Origin: Candidatus Parcubacteria bacterium
Lineage (GTDB): Bacteria; Patescibacteriota; Minisyncoccia; Phycocordibacterales; Phycocordibacteraceae
Assembly (NCBI GenBank): GCA_022616215.1
Contig: JAKEFE010000025.1
Location: forward strand, 1-9,054
Reading direction: 5' to 3'
Length of the DNA stretch: 9,054 bases
The position numbers and the translations under genes were made by a program. Shown piece after piece: positions 1 through 5,635 of the stretch (the stretch's first letter is position 1; the number at the start of each line of letters is the position of its first letter). The notes under the pieces are model-generated. The model saw only the letters and a program-made list of their open reading frames with translations, was not told where the DNA came from and did not search any database.

Positions 1-536
1 CCATAGCGGCACTGCACTGTTTCCCGAAGTCCCCGGAAGCGCTGCAAGCGCTTCCGGGCATCGGCCCCTACACCGCCCGAGCCGTGTGCGCGTTCGCATA
101 CAATCAGGATGTTGTGTTTGTTGAAACCAACATTCGCACCGCCGTCATCCACCATTTCTTTCGCAATAAAAACAGTACCATATATAGTACTGTTTCTGAT
201 TCGGACATTGTTGCCATTCTTGAGAAAATGGTGCCGAAGGGGAGAACGAAAGAGTGGTATGCGGCGCTTATGGATTACGGCGCGCACCTGAAACGTTCCG
301 GTGTGCGGTTAAATAATCGTGCAAAAGGATACAGAAAACAGTCCGCATTCAAGGGCTCCGCACGCGAAGCGCGCGGAGCAGTACTCCGCGCTCTTGCAAA
401 AGGCGAAAAACAACGCACGCCACTTTTACAAGTGCTAGGGAAAGAGCGGAAAGGACAGGTGAGGGAAGAGATGCAAAAGCTCCTTGCCGAAGGCCTCATA
501 GAACGAAAGAGGTTACGATATCGGTTGCCGCGCTAG
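1..536 (+). CDS. A/G-specific adenine glycosylase-like protein (MutY/Nth HhH-GPD family), 5' end missing
   Basis: Partial gene; the reading frame starts at base 3 and gives 177 visible residues. The family removes mispaired or damaged bases in base-excision repair. The helix-hairpin-helix is clear (LPGIGPYTARAV, visible residues 17-28), followed by FVETNIRTAVIHHFF (39-53), which lines up with the catalytic loop of MutY (LDGNVKRVL in E. coli). Glu41 then sits where MutY and endonuclease III have the catalytic Asp. The block MDYGAHLK matches MutY's MDLGA segment, but none of the four cysteines that normally hold a 4Fe-4S cluster follows it. In place of MutY's C-terminal NUDIX-like domain there is a tail of about 50 residues that looks like a small winged helix (GAVLRALAKG to the end). 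The N-terminal part, including any catalytic Glu, lies outside the window. Family assignment is firm; the exact substrate is inferred. The next gene starts 24 bases downstream on the same strand. Confidence 0.85.
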   Translation, partial: IAALHCFPKSPEALQALPGIGPYTARAVCAFAYNQDVVFVETNIRTAVIHHFFRNKNSTIYSTVSDSDIVAILEKMVPKGRTKEWYAALMDYGAHLKRSGVRLNNRAKGYRKQSAFKGSAREARGAVLRALAKGEKQRTPLLQVLGKERKGQVREEMQKLLAEGLIERKRLRYRLPR

Positions 537-554
537 GGCATCATTGTATATACT
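525..554 (+). promoter_or_regulatory. Candidate promoter giving a leaderless mRNA for the 191-aa protein
   Basis: TTGCCG (525-530) and TATACT (549-554) are separated by 18 bases and resemble sigma70 -35 and -10 boxes. The ATG at 561 lies seven bases past the -10, so transcription would start at or next to the start codon. No Shine-Dalgarno sequence is present, which fits leaderless translation. The -35 box overlaps the end of the glycosylase gene. Confidence 0.5.
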
Positions 555-560
555 CACACC

Positions 561-1136
561 ATGAAAGAACATCTACCGCTCATCCTTGTGGCGCTTCTTG
601 TGCTCGCCGCCCTCGTATTGTGGTTGTTAATCCCTTCGCCAGCGGCAAGCCCCACTGATGGGCTTCCTTCGGGAACGACAACAGTACCGGCGCTTCCGGA
701 AGAGGAAGCCGCAAGCGTCCCCAAAGCACCTGCTTCAGGCGGCATAGGCATTGTGAAGCAAACAACGCTCCAGGTTTTTTCGCACGAGTCATGGGCTATA
801 GAATTACGATCCGATCTCGCATGGAAGATGTCTGTAGAAACATCAGCAGCGGAAGAGGTTATCCGAGTAAGCTATACCGGAACCGACACCAACGTCATCG
901 TTTCAAAAGACATGCCAATAGGAGAGCCGGCAAATCTTTCTCCTGAAACATACACCCGTAGTATCGCCGGACAGGAAGTGGAGGTGCACGAATACACAAA
1001 ACCAAACGAAAAATACGCCTACTACCTCTTTTTTACGCTTCGCGCAGGCGGAGACGACTACGCGTTTTCAATACGCAGTTTTGTGGAGTCAAAAGAGCCA
1101 GCTGACGACTTCATTGACCGAATCACGGTGAAATAA
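561..1136 (+). CDS. Membrane-anchored hypothetical protein, 191 aa
   Basis: I do not recognise this protein. Residues 5-24 form one hydrophobic helix (LPLILVALLVLAALVLWLLI) after a short start containing one Lys, so it is probably an uncleaved anchor with the rest outside the membrane. There is no lipobox cysteine. Residues 25-60 are a Pro/Ser/Thr/Ala/Glu-rich linker. Residues 61-191 alternate polar and hydrophobic residues as in a beta-rich domain (for example SWAIELRSDLAWKMSVE and YYLFFTLRAGGDDYAFSIRSF) and contain no cysteines or obvious catalytic motif. The layout resembles small surface or sensor-type proteins, but no function can be given. The ATG is chosen because the hydrophobic helix follows at once and a -10-like box lies just upstream. 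The stop codon abuts the hairpin at 1136-1177. Confidence 0.75.
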   Translation: MKEHLPLILVALLVLAALVLWLLIPSPAASPTDGLPSGTTTVPALPEEEAASVPKAPASGGIGIVKQTTLQVFSHESWAIELRSDLAWKMSVETSAAEEVIRVSYTGTDTNVIVSKDMPIGEPANLSPETYTRSIAGQEVEVHEYTKPNEKYAYYLFFTLRAGGDDYAFSIRSFVESKEPADDFIDRITVK

Positions 1137-1177
1137 ACAACACACAGCGGCTCCTTTCGGAGCCGCTGTGTGTTGTT
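1136..1177 (-). terminator. Intrinsic terminator between convergent units (19-bp perfect stem)
   Basis: Bases 1136-1154 pair perfectly with 1159-1177 around a four-base loop. Read on the minus strand the loop is GAAA closed by C-G, a GNRA-type tetraloop, and the stem is followed by a T-rich run (TGTTTATTT), so it best fits the end of the secG/solute-binding protein/RNase J unit, 13 bases past the RNase J stop. On the plus strand the loop is TTTC, the hairpin begins at the last base of the 191-aa gene, and the following bases are less T-rich. It may serve both directions. Confidence 0.85.
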
Positions 1178-1189
1178 CTGTGTGTTCCT

Positions 1190-3091
1190 TTACACCCCGA
1201 TAAGTACGGGAATCACCATCGGTGCTTTGTTGGTGCGGCTGAAGAGGTAGCCGGCCATCGTGTCGGTGAGTTGGTTTTTCACATAGTCCAAGTCCACAGG
1301 GTTCATGCCGCGCGTTGAATCTTCAACGGTCTTTTTGATGAGAAGACGCGCCTGATTCAAGAGGTCTTGGGACTCGCGAAGATAGATGAATCCGCGCGAA
1401 ATTATGTCCGGAGACTTGCGCAGCTTTCCGGTTTTGAGGTTTACGGTGGCAATAATGACGAACATGCCGTCTTTGGCAAGCATTTGGCGGTCGCGAATGA
1501 CCACTTCCTGCATGTCGCCGATGGCAAAACCGTCCACAATCAGCGGCGCGGCTGGCACTTTTTCTTTGTGAATGTTCAGTTCTTTTCCGTCAACGATATC
1601 AATGACCATGCCGTTGTCGGCGAGGATGATGCTCTCACGCGGACGTCCGGCCTGCTCAACCGCTTTTGCATGCGAGGCGGTCATTGAGTAAAACCCGTAC
1701 GCGGGCATGAAGAACTTTGCATTCACCTGTTGGTTTATCCAGACCAGCTCGCCTGAGTTTCCGTGTCCGGTAGAGTGCACGTCGCTTGAGCGGTAGTGGA
1801 TGAGGGCTACGCCGTTTCGAAAGAGGTTGTCTTTCAACCGCTGAACGTTTATTTCGTTTCCGGGAATGACGGAGGAAGAAAGCACGACGGTGTCGCGTGC
1901 CGTCATCGTGATGGTTTTGTGTTGTTTGGTTGCGATACGCATAAGAGCCGCAAATTCCTCGCCCTGCGCTCCGGTTGCAAGGATGACGATTTTGTCCGGT
2001 GGATAATCGCCGATTTCCTGCGAAGAAATGATGGTGCCTTTGTTTAGTTTCAACAGCCCGGTTTTTTCCGCTATCTCAATGTTGGTGCGGATGGAGCGCC
2101 CTTCGGTTACGACTTTTTTACCCAGTCGTTCTGCGGCCTGGATGATGTGCACCATGCGCTCAAATTGGGAGGCAAAGGTGCCGATGATGAGCCGGCCTGA
2201 AACCGTTTTCATAATTTCCTCAAGCGTTTGGTGGACTTTTTTCTCCGGTACGGAAAATCCGTCGCGCTCCGCATTGGTGGAGTCGGCAATGAAGAGCAGG
2301 TTATTGTCTTTACCGATTTCCGCCCACTTCTTGGCCTCGTGTTCGGCGGGCACACCGCCTTCGTGGTCAAGCTTCAAATCGCCCGTTGCCACGACGTTTC
2401 CAAACGGTGTTTCTATGGACACGCCCATAGAGTCTGGAATGGAGTGCGTCACCGGAAAGAATTTCACGCGGGTAGAGCCGATGGTGTACGAGGAATGTGG
2501 TTCAACGATACGAATGTCCAGTTTTGGCATCTCAGGATATTCTTCCTGGCGTTTTTGTATCATCACCGCGGTCAGGTTTTGCGTATAGATGGGAGGATTG
2601 CCAAAGCGGCCCATAAGAAACGGAACGCCGCCGATGTGGTCGAGGTGGCCGTGCGTAATGATGACGGCACGCACCCGATCTTGGTTTTTCTCAAGATATT
2701 TGGTATTGGGAAGCACGTAGTCTATACCCGGATTTGAATCTTCGGACACAAACTGGAAACCGGCATCGCACACGAAAATATCGTTTCCGGTTTCAACAAG
2801 GAACATATTGCGTCCTACTTCTTCAACACCGCCAAGCGGTATCACGCGCACCACGTTTGGTGCGACGGGTTCTGGAATGTATTCGGCCGCTCGTGGTTTT
2901 GGAGCGGAGGGTCCGCCTCTTCCCGGGCGTCCGCCCCGTCCCATAGGGCGGCGCATATCGCGGCGACCCCCGCGCGCAGGAGCGCGCGGGGAGGCAAACC
3001 TCGATCGCTCACCCATGGGGCGGCGCGGCGGGCCCCCACGTTCTTCTCGATGTCCTCCCGGCGCTGGCGCCGGAGCTGGAGATGCTGTCAT
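1190..3091 (-). CDS. rnj: Ribonuclease J
   Basis: 633 residues; a metallo-beta-lactamase/beta-CASP ribonuclease for mRNA decay and rRNA processing, acting as endonuclease and 5'-3' exonuclease in characterised homologues. Visible motifs: VRVIPLGGVEEVGRNM (81-96), the metal site THGHLDHIGG (146-155), His216 in PVTHSIPDS, Asp238 in VATGDLKLD, HSTGH (439-443) and the C-terminal domain with SRGFIYLRES (565-574). The family's last metal-ligand His, normally in a P-x-H-G-E/x-Y block, is Tyr465 here (FMPAYGFYSM, 461-470). Residues 1-75 are a Pro/Arg/Gly-rich low-complexity extension with RG repeats before the conserved core. Total length exceeds the usual 550-560 residues by about this amount. The ATG follows a TTATTT run with no Shine-Dalgarno. 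The gene lies 101 bases after the solute-binding protein gene and ends in a strong terminator. Confidence 0.95.
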   Translation of the reverse strand: MTASPAPAPAPGGHREERGGPPRRPMGERSRFASPRAPARGGRRDMRRPMGRGGRPGRGGPSAPKPRAAEYIPEPVAPNVVRVIPLGGVEEVGRNMFLVETGNDIFVCDAGFQFVSEDSNPGIDYVLPNTKYLEKNQDRVRAVIITHGHLDHIGGVPFLMGRFGNPPIYTQNLTAVMIQKRQEEYPEMPKLDIRIVEPHSSYTIGSTRVKFFPVTHSIPDSMGVSIETPFGNVVATGDLKLDHEGGVPAEHEAKKWAEIGKDNNLLFIADSTNAERDGFSVPEKKVHQTLEEIMKTVSGRLIIGTFASQFERMVHIIQAAERLGKKVVTEGRSIRTNIEIAEKTGLLKLNKGTIISSQEIGDYPPDKIVILATGAQGEEFAALMRIATKQHKTITMTARDTVVLSSSVIPGNEINVQRLKDNLFRNGVALIHYRSSDVHSTGHGNSGELVWINQQVNAKFFMPAYGFYSMTASHAKAVEQAGRPRESIILADNGMVIDIVDGKELNIHKEKVPAAPLIVDGFAIGDMQEVVIRDRQMLAKDGMFVIIATVNLKTGKLRKSPDIISRGFIYLRESQDLLNQARLLIKKTVEDSTRGMNPVDLDYVKNQLTDTMAGYLFSRTNKAPMVIPVLIGV

Positions 3092-3166
3092 AAATAACGT
3101 TGTAGATTAAAGGATAAATTATTCGCACATGCACGAATGTGCAGTTGGCAGTTCACGTTTAGCTTC

Positions 3167-3172
3167 ACTATA
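3167..3172 (-). promoter_or_regulatory. Possible -10 box for an internal RNase J promoter
   Basis: On the minus strand the 101-base gap before RNase J contains TATAGT (3172 down to 3167), which would start a transcript with a leader of roughly 70 bases. No good -35 lies at the usual distance. A second weak box, TTTAAT (3111-3106), is nearer the ATG. The gap also holds short overlapping inverted repeats (GCACAT/ATGTGC at 3125-3142). This is a weak call. Confidence 0.25.
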
Positions 3173-3192
3173 AAGCATGAACTCTCAATTGC

Positions 3193-4863
3193 TCACTGTG
3201 TAAAAACCGGCAGGACATATTCGGTGTGTCGATACCAAAACGCGGCTCCCGAAAGTCGGTCTGAAGGCGCTGCGATACTGACAAGCGACACACCACGAAG
3301 GTCAGGAGGCAGGGCATAGAGGAAACTTGGCGAGTGTGTGAAGACCGCGGGGTATTCTTCGGAAATTATCGTATTGAGCTTCAGAAGATTTTCTTGTACG
3401 AGAGCCGGATCTCGGTTCTCGCGTATTTCGTCCAAAAGCTGGTCCACCGAACGATTGGCGTACATGGACACATTGAGGCCCGGGTCGTCCCGCTGGCTTG
3501 AGTCCCAGAATGCGAACAGATCTTTGTCTTTTCCTATCACCATGCCAAACAAGAGCGCTTCATAGGCGCGCGGTCGGATGACGTTTAAGACGAGGTTGTT
3601 CGGGTCGTGAAATTCAAGAGAGGTGGGCACTCCAAGTTTTTCAAAATCACGTTTCACCTGCTCGGCAACCGCTTTTAATTCCGGCACACTTGACGTCGTC
3701 AGGGTGACAGAAAGTTCAAGGCCCGCTTTTGCGTGTTTCCATATACCGATTTCCCCATCATATTCCCACCCTCCATCTATAAGCACCTTGCGGGCTTCTT
3801 CGATTCCTGCGAGCTGTTGAACAGGTTGTTCAAGTAATCCGTTTGGCACGGGACCTGTGGCAGGCACGGCATATCCTCCAAGCACCTGCGCGACGAGCGC
3901 GTTGCGATCAAGCGCAAGAGAGAGGGCTTTGCGCACCTCAAGGCGCGCAAACGCAGGGTTTTCCGTTTGGTTGAAGAATACGCCGAAGACACGGGAATAG
4001 GGAGCAGAAAGGACGCCGGAAGCAACAACGCCGTACGCGCTTTCAACACTGCCGCGCCTAAGTGCCTCCTCAAGCTCCTCATCACTTGCAAAGTACTTGA
4101 ACGTGATGTGCGAAAGATACGGAGCGCCAAGCGCGTATTTTTCAAAACGTGCAAGTTTGTATTCTTCAATAGCGCCGTCTTTATCCCGCGACACACTCAC
4201 CACTTTGAAAGGTCCCGCGCCAATGGGGTTTCCCATGTACGGGGAGAACGGAAACTCCTCATTGGTGACGTTTCTCCAAACGCGGGAGGGCAAAATGCCA
4301 AGCGTTGCGTCTTCAAGAAACGGCGTATAGGGTTTGGGAAGCGTGAAGCGCACGGTGCGCGCATCAACCGCTTCAACGTGGATGTTCGCGAAATCAGCAA
4401 GACGCGTGCTTTTGAGTCCCGGGTCCTGCGCTTTTGTGACCGTGAATACCACGTCTTCGGCGGTTACGGGCGAACCATCGGAAAAGACGGCATGTTCTCT
4501 TAGTGTGAACGAATAGACATCGGCGCTTTCGGAGACCGAATACGTTTCGGCAAGTACCGGCACCAAAAGCCCGTCTTTGTCGTATCCCATGAGTCCCGCG
4601 TAGGTGAGCGCGACAAGGTCACGGTCTGCGTCGGTAAGTGCAAGGAGCGGGTTTATAAACCGTGGATGACCCACCGCTCCTTCCACAAGACTTCCGCCCT
4701 TGCTCGGTATTTCAACGAGAAATTGCCGTTCAATATGCACAAGCCCGACAAACATAAGTACCGCACATACAGTCGCAAGCACACCAGCGATGAGTTTATC
4801 GCCGGACGAAAGTTGCGCTATATGCGTAACAAATGAATGTCGGAGCTCGGAGAGTCGCCCCAT
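3193..4863 (-). CDS. Family-5 extracellular solute-binding protein (peptide/OppA-DppA-like), membrane anchored
   Basis: 556 residues, the usual length for SBP_bac_5 proteins, which capture oligopeptides or related solutes outside the membrane for an ABC transporter. Conserved parts: PRFINPLL (67-74), DRDLVALTYAGLMGYD (80-95), YSFTLREHAVFSDGSPVTAEDVVFT (117-141) and NPIGAGPFKV (212-221); C-terminal lobe pieces include VRKALSLALDRNALV. Residues about 23-44 form a transmembrane helix after a polar cytoplasmic stretch. Cys33 lies inside this helix without a lipobox, so the protein is probably held by an uncleaved anchor and not by lipid. No permease or ATPase gene is beside it, so the substrate and transporter are unknown. 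The ATG is 10 bases after the secG stop (CACCCTATTT between), suggesting cotranscription. Ends in TGA. Confidence 0.88.
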   Translation of the reverse strand: MGRLSELRHSFVTHIAQLSSGDKLIAGVLATVCAVLMFVGLVHIERQFLVEIPSKGGSLVEGAVGHPRFINPLLALTDADRDLVALTYAGLMGYDKDGLLVPVLAETYSVSESADVYSFTLREHAVFSDGSPVTAEDVVFTVTKAQDPGLKSTRLADFANIHVEAVDARTVRFTLPKPYTPFLEDATLGILPSRVWRNVTNEEFPFSPYMGNPIGAGPFKVVSVSRDKDGAIEEYKLARFEKYALGAPYLSHITFKYFASDEELEEALRRGSVESAYGVVASGVLSAPYSRVFGVFFNQTENPAFARLEVRKALSLALDRNALVAQVLGGYAVPATGPVPNGLLEQPVQQLAGIEEARKVLIDGGWEYDGEIGIWKHAKAGLELSVTLTTSSVPELKAVAEQVKRDFEKLGVPTSLEFHDPNNLVLNVIRPRAYEALLFGMVIGKDKDLFAFWDSSQRDDPGLNVSMYANRSVDQLLDEIRENRDPALVQENLLKLNTIISEEYPAVFTHSPSFLYALPPDLRGVSLVSIAAPSDRLSGAAFWYRHTEYVLPVFTQ

Positions 4864-4873
4864 AAATAGGGTG

Positions 4874-5104
4874 TTAGATGAAAAAACCTAACGCAGCTGC
4901 GACAACGAAGAGAACGGCGACGACAACCGTCGCTTGGAAAAGAAATTTTTCCGCGCCTCTGCGCTTGTAAAACGTAGACGCAAAATTGTCTCCGCCAAAA
5001 GCTCCCCCGAGGCTTGCTCCACGATTCTGGAGCACGATGCCGATGATAAGGAGGAGGGAGAGGGTTATTTGCGCGTACGGCAAAACTGCCTTAAGAGTCT
5101 CCAT
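4874..5104 (-). CDS. secG: Protein-export membrane protein SecG
   Basis: 76 residues from the chosen start; the small subunit of the SecYEG translocon, which assists protein export across the cytoplasmic membrane. Two hydrophobic helices (about residues 5-22 and 54-75) flank the conserved loop LQNRGASLGGAFGG, followed by FYKRRGAEKFLFQATVV, the standard SecG pattern. The frame extends seven codons upstream to an ATG at 5125 (adding MVPYFSQ). I prefer the ATG at 5104 because METLKAVLPYAQI matches the usual SecG beginning and the bases just upstream (TACCATATT) look like a -10 region. It is probably the first gene of the unit with the solute-binding protein and RNase J. Confidence 0.9.
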   Translation of the reverse strand: METLKAVLPYAQITLSLLLIIGIVLQNRGASLGGAFGGDNFASTFYKRRGAEKFLFQATVVVAVLFVVAAALGFFI

Positions 5105-5115
5105 CTGTGAGAAAT

Positions 5116-5145
5116 ATGGTACCACAACCCGAAAGAAACACGCAA
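5116..5145 (-). promoter_or_regulatory. Candidate secG promoter
   Basis: On the minus strand TTGCGT (5145-5140) and TACCAT (5121-5116) are 18 bases apart; an overlapping alternative -10 is CATATT (5118-5113). Transcription would begin a few bases before the ATG at 5104, again close to leaderless. The match to consensus is modest. Confidence 0.3.
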
Positions 5146-5189
5146 ATTCCTTCTTGTCATCATATCACAAACGGTACGCGATGTCAATA

Positions 5190-5218
5190 TTGTTCTTGCC
5201 TCTTTGTTTCCGTATACT
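5190..5218 (+). promoter_or_regulatory. Candidate sigma70-type promoter for groES-groEL
   Basis: TTGTTC (5190-5195) and TATACT (5213-5218) are 17 bases apart, the ideal spacing. The transcript would have a leader of about 94 bases containing the palindrome at 5234-5254. A second box, CATAAT (5309-5314), lies four bases before the groES ATG but lacks a well-spaced -35. No CIRCE element (TTAGCACTC inverted repeat, the HrcA site) is visible in 5105-5318. Confidence 0.5.
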
Positions 5219-5233
5219 GCGCTCACGATTCGC

Positions 5234-5254
5234 CCTCCGCCCTCCTGGCGGAGG
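5234..5254. repeat. GC-rich palindrome in the groES leader
   Basis: CCTCCGCC (5234-5241) pairs with GGCGGAGG (5247-5254) around CTCCT. An outer pair GCCCT (5232-5236)/AGGGC (5260-5264) offers an alternative fold with the inner CCGCC/GGCGG. There is no T-run after it, so it is not an ordinary terminator. It could be a dispersed palindromic repeat or an mRNA leader structure. Confidence 0.6.
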
Positions 5255-5318
5255 CGGACAGGGCATAGAGCAGGCACATTCCTCACGCTTTACTTAGAAG
5301 CTAACTTTCATAATCGCT

Positions 5319-5630
5319 ATGGCAAAGAAATCAGCACTTTCACTACAACCGCTTGGCGACCGTGTCGTCGTCAAACCTGCAGACAAAAACAAAGAGAAAG
5401 TTTCCGCCGCAGGCATCATCATCCCTGATACGGTTGATAAAGAAAAACCGGCCAAAGGTACGGTGGTGGCCGTAGGTCCCGGTCGCTACGACGACGGGGA
5501 ATTGGTGCCCATGCAGGTACAAGTCGGACAGACAGTGCTTTTTTCTAAGTATGGATACGACGAAGTAAAGGTAGAGGGTGAGGAATATTACGTTCTTTCG
5601 GAATCGCAGATTTTAGCAGTGGTTAACTAG
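5319..5630 (+). CDS. groES: Co-chaperonin GroES (Hsp10)
   Basis: 103 residues. GroES forms the heptameric lid of the GroEL folding chamber in the cytoplasm. The beginning LQPLGDRVVVKPADKNKEK and the mobile-loop region ending in AAGIIIPDT (about 29-38), whose GIIIP segment corresponds to the GIVL contact with GroEL, are typical. KGTVVAVGPGRY and VGQTVLFSKYGYDEVKVEGEEYYVL complete the beta-barrel core. An N-terminal MAKKSALS adds a few residues compared with E. coli GroES. The stop is five bases before the groEL ATG, so the two are cotranscribed. No Shine-Dalgarno precedes the ATG. Confidence 0.97.
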   Translation: MAKKSALSLQPLGDRVVVKPADKNKEKVSAAGIIIPDTVDKEKPAKGTVVAVGPGRYDDGELVPMQVQVGQTVLFSKYGYDEVKVEGEEYYVLSESQILAVVN

Positions 5631-5635
5631 TCATC

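Noticed and set aside
2028..2588. 186-aa frame opposite RNase J (also 169 aa at 2228-2737)
   Set aside because: Shadows of the conserved RNase J coding region with no recognisable protein features.
3121..3160. Operator or repeat array in the gap before RNase J
   Set aside because: Only short overlapping inverted repeats and a 6-base direct repeat (GCAGTT) are present; too small to call.
3967..4503. 178-aa frame opposite the solute-binding protein gene
   Set aside because: Shadow of a well-supported gene; no known motif.
4761..4770. Lipobox for the solute-binding protein (Cys33)
   Set aside because: The cysteine sits mid-helix in ATVCAVLM without the usual Leu-Ala/Ser-Gly/Ala-Cys pattern, so lipid attachment is unlikely.
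5219..5318. RNA thermometer (ROSE or FourU type) before groES
   Set aside because: No Shine-Dalgarno to mask and no U-run pairing; the only hairpin is GC-rich and far from the start codon.
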